Of a stretch of DNA of 64,000 bases, positions 46,062-58,200 are shown one piece after another. Every line of letters starts with the position of its first letter. Position 1 is the stretch's first letter. This DNA is from Pyrus communis (Eukaryota; Streptophyta; Magnoliopsida; Rosales; Rosaceae): NCBI RefSeq assembly GCF_963583255.1, contig NC_084814.1, forward strand, positions 21,903,262 through 21,967,261. Direction: 5' to 3'. The notes beneath the pieces are model-generated. The model worked only from the letters and a program-made list of their open reading frames with translations, did no database searches and was not told the DNA's origin. Position numbers and translations under genes: made by a program.

Positions 46062-46947
46062 TGTTTTCTAATTGCTCTAGGGTTTGGAAATTCCTAAATA
46101 TTTCCTGATTGCTCTAGAACTTTTGTATTATAAATCAATCTCCAAATTGCCGTTGGGTCTAGGTCTAGATCGCTCAGAATTCACAGGTTCATTAAAATTG
46201 CGAAGAAGATGGTGGTGCAGGAGAACAATGAGGGCTGTTTTTGTTTATGCAGATGGATTTGGAGCCATTGCATCTCGATATCGGGAGATTATTGCATGTT
46301 GTTCCTGCAATATCGGCTACGGCGAGGCCCAAGTTTCAAGTCGTGAACAAGTATCGACTCCCTGATGGCAGTACAACAGCGCCGATGGATCGGGCCTATA
46401 TGACGGTGGATGACCATTTATACATGCTAGGCAGTAAATGTTTTAACGGTAGCAGCTGGAACCATAAAAGCACTGGGAAGTAGCAGCAGCAGTGGGGTAA
46501 CCTCCAAGTTTATGAGTGTGAGCTCGAGGTCGGTGATGGTTCGAAAACCGATCATGTCCTCCTTTGCAAGAGAAACGACATTCCAAGTATGACGGGTCAC
46601 AAAATCAACCCTTTTGTAATCAACATTGACTGCAAAATCTATGTTTTGGCCAAGACGTTTATCGAAGTCGTGGAAGAACACTGGTTGCTCTCTTTTCGAG
46701 GTTTTTGATCCCGACATTAGGTTGTGGAGGGTTATGCCGAACATTCCCTCCATTGGAAGAATCGTATACCTAAGAAGACGAAGACACTAATGGCAAAGAT
46801 GGTGTAGAGGGCCGCCTAGAATTTGCTGGCCCTGTGATGTATGTACGAGTAGTGTTGTTTCGACTGTTCGTCTTAGATAATCTTGTCCTCTCCGTTAGCA
46901 TCGAGGTGGTGGAAACATATGAGCTTAAACAACACAAATGTCCACAT
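46062..46947 (+). pseudogene. Kelch-like gene, copy B (deleted, inverted relative to A and C)
   Basis: The plus strand repeats the 5' flank and coding part of copy A: DLEPLHLDIGRLLHVVPAIS ... VDDHLYMLGSKCFNGSSW, then a stop in the QQQ tract (46481-46483), then VGDGSKTDHVLLCKRNDIPS. At about 46758 it jumps to sequence equal to the 3' part of A (reverse complement of about 41330-41515), so roughly 400 bp of the middle is deleted. Non-functional. Confidence 0.75.
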
Positions 46948-47710
46948 ATGGGTTGAACAGGCATGGCACGAGACATGGATGTTACAACAATCTTGTTGCC
47001 CTAAGAAAAGTGTTTATAGATATAGGTAGCGTTTAAAGGACCGCCAATGGAGGGAATGTTCGGCAGAACCCTCCACGACCCAGTGTCGGGATCAAAAACC
47101 TTGAAAAAGGCAACTAGTGTTCTTCCACGACTCTGGTAAACGTCCTGGCCAAGACATAGATTTTGTGGTCAATGTTGATCACAATAGGGTTGATTTTGTG
47201 ATCCGTCATACTCAAAATGTCGTTTCTCTTGCAAACAAGGAAGGGATTAGTCTCTGGACCATCACCAACCTCAAGCGTACACTCATAAACTTCGAGGTTA
47301 CCCCACTGCTACTGCTTCCCTGTGCTTTTACCGTTCTAGCTGCTACCCTTGAACCATTTACCGCCTAGCATGTATAAACGGTCATCCACTGCTGTATAAG
47401 CCAAGTCCATCGGCGCTGTTGTACTACCATCTGGGAGTCGATACTTGTTCACAACTTGAAACTCAGGCCTCACCGTAGCCGACCTTGCAGGAACGACAGG
47501 CAATAATCTCCCAATATCGAAATGCAGTAGCTCCAAATCCATCTACATAAACAAAAACCAGCCTTCATTGTTCTCCTGCACCGTCATCTTCTTCACAATT
47601 TTAATGAACCTGTGAATTCTGAGTGATCTAGAGCTAGACCCAACGGCAGTTTGGAGATTGATTTATAATACTAAGGTCCTAGAGCAATCAGGAAATATTT
47701 AGGAATTTCC
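46948..47710 (-). pseudogene. Kelch-like gene, copy C (3'-truncated)
   Basis: Minus-strand copy of A from its 5' end to about the position matching 41820. Frame at 47542-47336 (DLELLHFDIGRLLPVVPARS ... DDRLYMLGGKWFKGSS), then a stop in the same glutamine tract but at a different codon from A and B, then a frameshift near 47105. It abuts copy B, forming an inverted repeat with arms of about 650-700 bp. Confidence 0.75.
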
Positions 47711-48235
47711 AAACCTTAGAGCAATTAGGAAATGGAAATTAATGGAAAAATAAAAAATAAAAAATTCATGGTCAATTTTGAAACATTCTCAAATTGAGGG
47801 TGTAAAATGCAGTCAATCTTTTATTTTCTTATACGATGATACTTAGGTTAGATGTTGAACTCCCCGTATACATCCTTGTTAATTTTTGTCTATGATCTTC
47901 AATTCAGTCGATGTTAGTCGAAAATTGAGAAATAAAAGTGGGCGTGTGAATTGCCACCAAGAATATTGAGGGTGTAAAATGCAGTAAATCTTTTTATTTT
48001 CTTATACGATGATACTTAGGTTAGATTTTGAACTCCCCGTATACATCCTTGGTAATTTTTGTCTATGATCTTCAATTCAATCGATGACAGTCGAAAATTG
48101 AGAAGTAAAAGTGAGCGTGTGAATAGCACCACCAAGAATATAGTAAAGGCTTAGCTTAGGCATGTTATTTTCATACTTTGCTTCAACATCAAGTTCTCTT
48201 TGTTACTAGCGCTCTTTTACCGGGATTTCAAGGTT

Positions 48236-48534
48236 ATGGTGGCATAGGCTTCAGTTGGCAGGGCTCCTGACGCTCTAGTTTGAATGGTGCACAAGGGGCT
48301 GCAGCTCTAACACTAGAAGAGACGGTTGGGGTGCCCTATGATGCCGTCAAACAAGTGAAGGGCAAGACTTGAGCGATTTAAACCCGTCCTCGGAGACACA
48401 AAATCCAGGCTATACGAATTTAAACCATTCTTAGAAGGGATAGAGATCTTTCGCACGGAACTGAATCTGTAAGATGAGGAACCGAATCTCAAACGTCGGG
48501 ACCAAGAGCTTGAACAACTCAAAGGCAGGTAAGC
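48236..48534 (+). pseudogene. RPW8-type resistance protein fragment, scrap 2
   Basis: After a decayed start matching 43026, the plus strand reads VGVPYDAVKQVKGKT, shifts by one base, then RFKPVLGDTKSRLYEFKPFL, EGIEIFRTELNL, a TAA, DEEPNLKRRDQELEQLKGR. This matches the RPW8 pattern (AV..VK.K...FKPVL..L.S.L..L.P.IEEI...N.EL..P.EE...L). RPW8 domains head helper NLRs of the ADR1/NRG1 type; no NB-ARC or LRR follows here. One frameshift and at least one stop make it a pseudogene. Confidence 0.65.
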
Positions 48535-48954
48535 TGTATATGTAAAGTACAAAGCTTTAATTACCTAATGCAATATTCTTCGTAAAATTGATTTATGTCC
48601 CGATTTCTTCAACATGGAAAGTCTAAACTACAATTTTGTACTCTGAGCTATTTTAGATCCGATGCAATCCACCCAAACCGAATTCGGCAACATAGAAATT
48701 GTTTAGCAGATGGGTAGTCGTTACAACCAGAGAACTCAAGACGAAGTTTTCGCTCACTCCTCCTAACCCTTGTCTTCTTTCTTTTCCTTTCTAATCAATC
48801 AATGAGTCGCAACCACGGCGTGGGTTGAGTTAACCACCATTTCCCTTATCCTTCCTTGGCTGCAATATACAGAACGGTTAGAGCCGAAAAAGCAACAAGA
48901 AAACTACAAAAGCAATTTCATTCGTTTGTTGAGAACACCTTGCTGTATAACGGC
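48535..48954. other. Short intergenic stretch and MPP10 3' flank
   Basis: No coding signal. The right part should hold the MPP10 3' UTR and polyadenylation region (minus strand). Confidence 0.5.
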
Positions 48955-51900
48955 TTATTTCACATCGTCTAGGCTGCCCCGGGGCTTCTTCATCGCCCTC
49001 TTTACTTCCCTAGCTGTAATATTGTCCACAATTAAAGGTGAATATTGGTAACAAAAGTGGGATGAACAAGAAGATATACATTACAAGAGTAAAATAATTG
49101 CTACAACACATCCAACTGGAAAACAATCCTAGACATAATTTCCCACAGTAATTCACTTGACCAGATGATTATTCAGTTTGTGTGGAACTAAGCTATCATC
49201 TGGCCAAAAGAGTCGAATGTTCCTAACCACTAGTACCCCTAGGATACGCATGGGGACGCTAGTGGTTCCAAAACTACCCCTTTCGTGGTGCATGCCTAGG
49301 TTTGAGCTCCCGTAAGGCCATAACTCTTACTTATCACCCCTTTTTCTCCCCATAAAACAGAAGAAGAAAAGAAAAGAGAGAGGGTAATCTAACTTTTGCT
49401 GTCCAAGCTTACCCTTAAATTTCCTTTTCTTGTTAGCTCTCCTCCGCTTTCTCTCTGCCTGTGTAAGCTCTGCTTCTTCTTTGATGTCGCCTTTGCCGGA
49501 AAACACTTCCTCAGGAGCTAGCATTGCTGCATCGGACACGGCCACAGGTGCAATCTGCCCAATGAAGAGACATCACACACTTCAGTTATGATTGTCAACT
49601 TCATAGCAGAAAAAGTAGTACTTTCAAGGGATTCATGAGAACTTTTTTTTTTTTATAAAGAAACTGTAGAGTTCACATTACCTCTTCCATTGCTAGAGCA
49701 GGGACATTGGCTTGTACCGACATATCCTCGACAACCTATGCCACATAGCGTATATCAAGCCTGGCAATTAACAAACTACAAAAGTATACAATGCATGCAT
49801 ATAATATAAATTTTATGACTCAGAAGCATACAGGTTTTGGACTGAAGTGGAAATGAGAGAGCGCATCCAACTTCAAGCAAAGTTTCTTGAACAGCTTGCT
49901 TGCCTGATAAAAGATAATGACCACAAGGTTAGTGAATTAGCATCTTTAGGAACAGAGAAGGATACAAAATGTAGAACAAAATCTCAAAGTATACTCATAC
50001 AAACACCATATATTAGTATACACACGTGTGCATACAAGGAAATTAATTTTCAACTATTAACACAAATGAAACAGCAAAAGATAGGAGAACAAAGATAAAA
50101 GCATGCACCTCGTCCTTCTGTTTGTCTGTTAATGACAATGGAGCAGAAGCCAAATTCGTCTTTTGAACATACTCTTCCTGCAGAAAATTGACAAACAAAG
50201 GATTGTTATGTATCTCAATTAGATGCACAGAAATCCAGCTTAAGGAGATCAAAATTTGGAAGCATGTTGGGCAGCTTATCAAGTGATGCATTTTGCATCA
50301 GGAGAACCAGACCTCATAGACGTCAGCTAGACCCTTCTTGCTCTTATTCTCGTCCTATACATTAAACAAAAAGGATCAGACAAACTGAACAAGTTGCTTC
50401 ATTTAAGAAACAATGGATCGAAATTAGAATGCAAATATAGCAAAAGAATAATGCTGACCAACTCTTTAAGTTCTCTTGGTGCTTTAGAGGGTAAAGTAGG
50501 AGCCTTTTGAACATCATCAAATCGCCCCTATAAAAGATATTAAGTGCAGATTTAGAACTGGTTGTATTCTACACACACACACACACATATTAGAAGAAAC
50601 AAGCAACAATATAAATCAAATGGTGACAGAAGGAATAAAAATTGCCTGCAAATAAAACGTGAGTATTAATTTCTTTTCTGACATATAGGGATCCATATAA
50701 ACTGTGGAAAAGTTTCCAGTAAAGGTGATTGATCAAAATGCGATTCATAAAAAAATAGCTAACTTTGAGTTTGAACAGAACATTTTAGATAAGAAAATAT
50801 GATAAACAAACAAATCCCCGGAATGCATTCACTAAAGATGTTATTTACCTCTTCGATCCTTTTCTTGATTATATCCTCAATTGATGTTGTAACCTCCTCT
50901 GTGATTACAGGGGGAGGTCTAACATTGTGCTCAAAATCCAGATCAACTTCTAGCGCACTGTTCTTTGGCCTTGTCGCTGCAGTTACCTGTTTCCCAAAGC
51001 CACAATTGTTATATGTAATTCACTTAAAGATACATGGTATCATGACATAACTAAAATGACTATTGTCCAGCAAAAAAAGAACTTCAGAAACTTACCTCTC
51101 CCTGCATGATCCAGCTTTTTGGCTCCAAATTTGCTTTTTCCATCTCTTCTATTTGGGATTGAAGCTTCTTAAGCTTCTTTTCATGGGTCGAAAGAGTTGT
51201 TTGCTTCTATATTAAAAATATGAAAATAAATGAAATGAAACTCCTTTTGAAAATATGAAGAATCTACAACTGCAAGACCATGCTCCCAAATTCCGTTACA
51301 CTACATGGTTTGCAAGTACCTTCTCATCTTCTTGTTCATCTTCATCTCCTTCTTCTTGATCATCTTCATCTTGATCATCTTCCTCCTCGTCTTGTTCATC
51401 TTCTTCTCCGTCGTTTGTCCCCAAATCTTCTGATTCATCAATCAATTTTGATCTTCGTGTAGAACGCTTTTCCTTTTTTCCTCCATAGAAGTCTTCATAT
51501 CTGTCGCACACAAGCAAAAGTTAAGCTTAAGCATATGCTAATGGATACATGAACTCCCACAATACATATCCACAGATGAATAACATATAATGGATGCACA
51601 GACAACTGATTAAAACGAAATATACACCATATACGGTATATGGTATACGTATACCCGATGAACAAATGCAGATGAACCCTAAATTTGCAATGGATTGATC
51701 CATAGTCATATAATCAACAATGGTACAATAAACATAGAAACGAAAACCAAGCAGTTCGACAAATGATAAATGTAGCACCTTGCAAACTTGTCTTCGTCAT
51801 CCTCATCACCGTCAATGTCTAAGTCTCCAAGCTAAAATGACGAAATGAATCGAGTTAGAAACCCAAAAAAGACAAAAGCTTTCAAAATCAGCAAAATTCT

Positions 51901-52604
51901 CAGACCAAAAACCATACAAACTATCCAACATAAAAATTCGAGCATATCCTCACCCCCTCATCTTCTTCATCCTCCTCCTCCTCCTCGTCATCCCTTCTCT
52001 TCTTTTTCTTGTTATCAGTCTTATCTAGCCCATATTCCCTTGCTTCACTTTCCTCCAAAGACTTCTTCAAATCCTTTATCTTGAAAAACCCGTCCTCTAT
52101 CGCGTTATTATCCTCCCCTTCACTTTCACTTTCCTCTCTCTCCTCTTCTTCCTCTCCATCTTTCTCCTCACTATCACTCCCTTCACCTTCTTCCTCCTCC
52201 TCCTCCTCGTCACTGTCGTCGTCAAATCCATTCAATTCCTCGTCAAAGCTCCCAATTTTAGCCTTCAAACCCTGGCTCTGAGCTTCCAGAACCTTCTCCT
52301 CCCCTTCCACGACCACCTTCAGCGTCTTAATCTCCTCCGGGTTCTTCTCAAACCGCTTCAAATCGCGGCGGAGGGTCGAGATGAGGGGCTGAGATTGGAG
52401 GTCGATTTGCTGCCATATCTGCTCGGCGTCGAATCCGTCGACCAGGAGCTGGTCAAACGGCGACTTGGGCGTGAACGGCCTGATGGAGGAGAAGATGCCC
52501 TGCAGGGCGGCTCGAGCCGTTTGAGAGAGGGCGGGGTTCGGCGCAAGTAGCTGCGTCGGTTCTGTGGCTTTCAGCGAATTCAGGGCATCGCTATTGAACG
52601 CCAT
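48955..52604 (-). CDS. MPP10: MPP10, U3 small nucleolar ribonucleoprotein component
   Basis: Nucleolar protein of the small-subunit processome, working with U3 snoRNA, IMP3 and IMP4 in early 18S pre-rRNA cleavage. Exons (minus): 52604-51954, 51831-51779, 51500-51320, 51206-51096, 50986-50849, 50527-50459, 50354-50313, 50177-50109, 49903-49832, 49735-49682, 49554-49413, 49013-48955; phases close to 546 aa. The first exon (217 aa) begins MAFNSDALNSLKATEPTQLL and holds long Glu/Asp/Ser tracts; exon 3 is another acidic run. The conserved core follows: RPKNSALEVDLDFEHNVRPP, EDIIKKRIEE, DENKSKKGLADVYEEEYVQK, LFKKLCLKLDALSHFHFSPK, then the lysine/arginine-rich end (ERKRRRANKKRKFK). The last exon (ending RGSLDDVK) rests on splice phase. 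A MITE lies 73 bp upstream of the ATG. Confidence 0.95.
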
Positions 52605-52677
52605 GGATGGAGCGAAAATGCGAGCTTCTGGATTTGTGCTCTGTTTCTGAAAACCGGTTAGGGGTTTAGGGTTTTAG

Positions 52678-52850
52678 GAAAGCATCCTCTCCGGATCTAT
52701 TCCACAAAGCAACGGATCCAAGCCTTTGAAATTTAATCCAAGGATTAAAATTATTATAACTTTTAAAATGACCCGTTGGATCAAATTTCAAGGGCCGGAT
52801 CCCTTAATTTGGTGAATTTAGTAGAATAAATCCGGAGAATATCCCTTTCC
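52678..52850. mobile_element. GGAAA-family MITE next to the MPP10 start (copy 2)
   Basis: The 173-bp element has ends GGAAAGCATCCTCTCCGGAT and (reverse complement) GGAAAGGGATATTCTCCGGA. It is flanked by GGGTTTTAG on the left (52669-52677) and GAGTTTTAG on the right (52851-52859), a 9-bp duplication with one mismatch. The centre has CTTTGAAATTTAATCCAAGG paired with TTGGATCAAATTTCAAGG. Confidence 0.85.
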
Positions 52851-53231
52851 GAGTTTTAGATGGGAGGGAGTCGCTATTGTCTACATGTCGATATTTAATT
52901 CACCAGAATTTGTGATAAATTTCTTTTTTATGTTAGTAATACTGAAATACTGAAAAAATACAGTAAAAAAAAAAGATATAAATAATATTTTGATTTAGTA
53001 GTATTTCTCTTATCAGTGCGATTTTAAGGTTGTTTCTTTTGAGAAGTAATATGCACAACCAATCACTCACACTGACACAAGTGAGTGACTTCCTTACGAT
53101 GCAATGAATCATTTCCGACCATCAATGCAAGTGAATCTTATTACTTGTTATTAAGGCCAAGTTATCACGTTCACGTGACGATTTGCCTTCTCTAGTGAGG
53201 AGTTCTGAGTTCAACTGGTGCAAATAATTAA

Positions 53232-53680
53232 GAGTAAATTGTAGCAATAGTCTATCAACTAAAAATCCATTATTGGTCCCTCAACTTATCAAAACGTGCA
53301 GCTATGGTCTCTCAACTGAAAATTCATTATCATTGGTCCCTTAACTTTAATCTAATTAGAGAAATGGTCACTCAACTTTAAATCAATTGGAGCAATAATC
53401 CCTCAAACTTTAACTCAATTGTAGCAATGATCCTTTCAACATAACTCAGTTTGACAAAATTTTGACGAAGTTGGCAAAAAGAACCATAGCTACACGTTTT
53501 GATTAGTTGAGGGACTCCAATTGTAGCAATGGTCCTTCCAACGTAACTTATTTTGACAAAATTATGACGAAAATGACCATAGCTACAAATTTTGATGAGT
53601 TGAGAGACCAATGGTAATGAATTTTTAATACCATTACTCCAATTTAATTAAAGTTGAAGGATCATTGCTACAATTTACTC
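53232..53680. mobile_element. 449-bp MITE with perfect 9-bp target duplication
   Basis: The ends are GAGTAAATTGTAGCAAT in inverted orientation, flanked by AATAATTAA on both sides (53223-53231 and 53681-53689). The interior carries several copies of a motif like GGTCCCTCAACTT or its complement, alternating with TTTGACAAAATTTTGACGAA blocks, so it looks partly built from internal repeats. The 9-bp duplication again suggests Mutator-type movement. Confidence 0.88.
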
Positions 53681-53689
53681 AATAATTAA

Positions 53690-55263
53690 GGGATGCATAC
53701 TACTAACTAAAAAATATATAAGTTTACCTATCTAGCAACTTTCATCCAAAAAAAAAGAAGAAATTTACCAAATGGTATTTTTTTATTTTTGTCAAACAGC
53801 CCAAAACAAAAGCACAAAAAGAAACTATCCGGAGGGTTCTCAGTCTCGATACAACACAAAAATCATCTAGCAAAACCGAGTGGACAACAAGAGTGGGTGC
53901 TCAAATCAGTTACAACCAAGGTCAAAAGAGAGAATCAATTTTTTTTTTTTAAATAACCGATATTATCCACATTAAAAGAAAATGGATGAGCTTCACCTTA
54001 CAATTAGCTAGCAATAATATGATTCAAATTCGTCTTTAGCGATATCGAACCTAACTATTAGTTACCATGTTTTTCTCCCTGTAGATATGTTGAAACTTCA
54101 AATGCTCACTGTTAGAACAAAGAGAGAGAACCATAATCAAATTTAATTAGCATTTTCAATGGTAAAAATCAATCATATATTTAATTGATTGAACAAACAA
54201 TCGATGAAAGAGACTTGAGACATGAGAATGGTAGGTGAGAAAATGAGAAACTAGAATTGTAAATTACTCTACATCTCTAACACTCAGTGCAACAATAAAA
54301 ACTTAACATCGTCTTCAACAAAATTGTTCTAGTTTTTTTTTTTCTTTTAAAAAAATAAATAAATAAAAACTTAGACTAGTTTGTGTTTTTGGAGTAGAAC
54401 TTTTGGATGTAGAGTAAAAAATTTAAGCATGTGTTTTAAAGTAATTTTTCGAATTTCTTTTGGCATATTAATAAAAGATAAATAAATCAATGAATATTAT
54501 TTTTAAAATAAAAAAATATACGATAGCAAAAATGTTACTTTTTTCGTTTAATTGTATTATTATTTGTACTAGATAGAACTCATTTATATTAACAAGTCGT
54601 ATCTTTATTAGAAAAATAATAAAACTACATAGTAAGTTGACATTTACATGGAGAGCAATAGGGATCGGACTTCTCTGCCCTTCCACTTCCTATATACTTT
54701 CATCCCCTTCTAGGTCACGGTCACGTCAATATTTTATATTATTATTATTTTTTATCTTATTATCTTTATAAAAAAATATTAATATAAAATATTAATGTCA
54801 CTTAATTATGATTATACAAAATATGAGAGGATAAAAATATATGAAAAGTGGGAGAGCAGATAAACCGGTCCGAGCAATAGAGTATTGATTTCGAAAGCCG
54901 GAGCGAAAACACAGACAACATTTTCGACATCACAATTTCTCATCTCACAAGTAACCAGTCGCGCACACATCCACACCTGAAACTAAAAATAACAACTTTT
55001 CCACTTCTTCAATTCAATCTCTCTCTCTCTCTCTCTCCTCCCGCCACTTATTCAACCCTCTGCAACCGAATCTTTGATGCTAAACTCGCTTCACAATCTG
55101 GGCTTCCATAAACTGCGCTCACCCCATCGGAGCTCCACCTCCCAATCGAATCACAGCCGTCGGTTCCTCCCAGGTCACTTCCTCGCTCTTCTCTCTCTCT
55201 AACTCTGCCTCTCTCTGGATTTCATAAATTTCGAGCTCGAATTTATGATTCATTGACTTTCCA
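53690..55263. other. Intergenic and 5' UTR of the PX gene
   Basis: AT-rich with no coding signal up to about 54,900. The last 200-300 bp are CT-rich with a (CT)n run at 55018-55037 and look like the 5' UTR of the PX-domain gene. Confidence 0.5.
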
Positions 55264-58200
55264 ATGATTAATGGAGAGAAGATTGCCGAGGCGGCCTCTC
55301 CCGATCCGTCCATCCCGTTCGATCCCAAATCGGACGGCGTTGGTGACGATGGCGATTGCTATGGCGATGTTTCGCCCCGATCGCCTCCGTCGCGCTACTC
55401 CTCGTTCGGCGAGTCCGAGTACGAGCGCTATTGCAGCGCCAACTCGATGATGGGCACGCCGAGCATGTGTAGCACAATCACGGTTTTCAATGATTTCCCG
55501 GAGCCCGAATTTGGGTCGTTGAAAAGTTTGGGACTTGGGGAGGGGAGTGGCGGTTTGGATAATTTTAGCTTGGGAGGGAGGATTGAGAGAAATCGAGAGG
55601 ATCGGAGATGTTTGAGTAGTGGTAGGATTGAGTTTGGGAAGGAGGATGGTAATATTGGAGGACGGAGGAGGGCGAGTTACGGGTCTAGTGGGTTGGAATT
55701 GTATGGCAATGAGGATGCTGGTGGAGCTGATGATGTAAATGAATTGATGTCTTGGAAGCTTGAGAGTGGACCGTCGGGTTTAGGGGGGGTTTCGGATGTG
55801 AAGTATGGTTCGGATAATAGTGACGAGGACAGTGAAAAGGGTATGGAAGTTTGGGGGGTTGTGGGAAATGATAATATTGGAGTTGAAGGTGTGGCAGCCC
55901 AAGAGACTAATGGTTCGAATGGGGAAGGAATTCGGAACCAGTTTGTACCCGAAGTTGAAGAATTTGATGGAGGAGAGATGGATAGAGAAGAAGGGACATC
56001 ATCTAGAAATGAGTATTCAGAGGATGAGGGGTCTATGTACAACTATGGTTCGGATGATGAGCGCAAGAGCGGCTTTAGTCAGCAGAGGAATGTCCACTAT
56101 TATCAGCAAGAGAAACTCCAGAATGAAAATCCGTTTCTTATTAACTCATCCGTAGCCTTTGGTTCCGATGATTGGGATGATTTCATGCAAGAAAGTGGCG
56201 GGAGTAATTTAGATTCTTTCACTAGGAACGTATTTGAGGGCAGGAGAGGACGGAATGTTGAAACTAAAAGGAAAATTTCGAATTCCACTTCCATCACTTC
56301 AGTTGAGCATCAGAATGCATGTCAAACCGAGCAAGGAAATGATGTGAAAGATGTGCAGCCAGGATGCAAACAAGTTCAAGCTGATGATAAATTGGTAGAA
56401 AATGTTAACAGTTCCATGAAGCTAGCTAGTTCTCCAAGTTTTCTTGAAACCGATAGAGTAGTAGATGTGAAGGACATTCCTGTGGCCAGTTATCAAGTTC
56501 AAGCTATTGATGACTCGGTTGAGTTCACCAAAAGTTCTTTTACGATCCCTTTTCAAAATGTTCAAGAACCAGAGGTAAAAGATTCAAGAGATATGCTTTT
56601 CACCAAGAATCAAGCTCCAGGTCCCGACGAATCAGCAAAACATAATAAGGCTTCCTTGGTTGGCAATGCCTTAAATATTCAGCCGGATCCACAAGCAAAA
56701 GAAAGTCCTGACAAAAAGGGTTTGAGCATTTTGGATGATGGTGTTTCTGATGTGCATACGTATATGAATACCGGTGAAGTCATTGATATTGATCACGGTC
56801 AAGATTTAGAAAAGAAAAGGTTGGGGACTTTAAAAGTTAAACTAGACCCCCCTTCTGATCAATCAACTAATCAAATTTGCATCCATTCAACCAGAACTTC
56901 GGGAAATGTGGAGACAGACTTCCTTGAGGTCCATAAGCCAAGTACACTGCCATCAATTTTTGAAAATAATACAACGAAAAGTTCTGTTTCAGAAGATATC
57001 CTTGAAGAACATCCTATGCCAGTTAAGGTTAGTCATGCTCAGTACACTTTTTCTTTTGAGTGGCACTAGATTATTATTATTCAACTTAATTATATTTTCA
57101 TTCGATTGGCCTAAGCCACATACGATTTTGTGTTTGTGAATATTTAATGCATATTATGCGTGTTGTGATACTCCAAGAAGTATCTCTATATTTATTTTCT
57201 GTCCAATTCTTGATACTCAGGAAATATATAGCTTATGTTAGTCTTCAAAGAAAATTCGAGTCTTGACTTGGATGGTTGCTTGTGTTATGCTCTTATTCAA
57301 TCGTGTGTGCAGCTTGCCAATGCTTGTTATCAGCAATTTGTGCATATTAGTACACCACCTTTTGCCAGTGAATTGCTGGTAAATGATATTTGTAGTAATA
57401 TACTATGGCAGCCTGATTTTATCCGTATAAGACCATTTTTGTGCGACTCTGTTGAGTTAAGTTGTCTGTATCTCGTTTTTTTGTTTTACCGATGCTGCAG
57501 ACAGATAATTTTGAGCATAATGAATTCTATGATGAGGTTGTTGATGAAATGGAGGAAATTCTGCTCGACTCTGCTGAGTCCCCAGGAGCAAGGTTCACTC
57601 ATGGCAACAGTTTCTTACAATCACAGCAATCTCTACCAGTAAGAGATGGTGGGTCGACTGCTTCTACTTCTGGTACAGATGATGCTCATTTGTTCCATCA
57701 GCATTCGTTAAGAATTGATGGGGTCGAAGTGGTGGGTGCAAGGCAGAAGAAGGGAGATGTCTCATTTAGTGAAAGACTGGTGGGAGTGAAAGAATACACT
57801 GTGTATCAAATAAGAGTGTTGAGTGGCGAGGATCACTGGGAGGTTGAACGTCGTTATCGCGATTTCTTTACACTCTATCGTCGATTGAAAACAGTGTTTT
57901 CTGACCACGGCTGGGATCTACCTTCTCCCTGGTCTGCTGTAGAAAAGGAATCCAGAAAGATTTTTGGAAATGCGTCTCCTGATGTTATTGCAGAGAGAAG
58001 TGTTCTCATCCAAGAGTGTCTACAGTCCGTTCTCCATTTCAGGTTCTTTTCCAGTCCGCCAAGTGCACTCGTATGGTTTCTGTCTCCTCAAGATTCAGTT
58101 CCTAGCTCCCTGGAATCATCATACACACCTGAGTCTCTTACTAGAAGAGCTGACACACAAAATATTTCCACTTGGGGAAAGACCATATCTCTTATTGTTG

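Larger units (their letters stand above)
46062..47710. repeat. Inverted repeat formed by kelch copies B and C
   Basis: Coding and 5' flank of B (46062-46757) are the inverse complement of C (about 47030-47710), with a spacer of roughly 270 bp holding the leftover 3' piece of B. Transcription across it would give a hairpin matching copy A. Confidence 0.75.

Noticed and set aside
52009..52281. Serine-rich plus-strand frame
   Set aside because: Antisense of the Glu/Asp/Ser tracts of MPP10; low complexity explains its openness.
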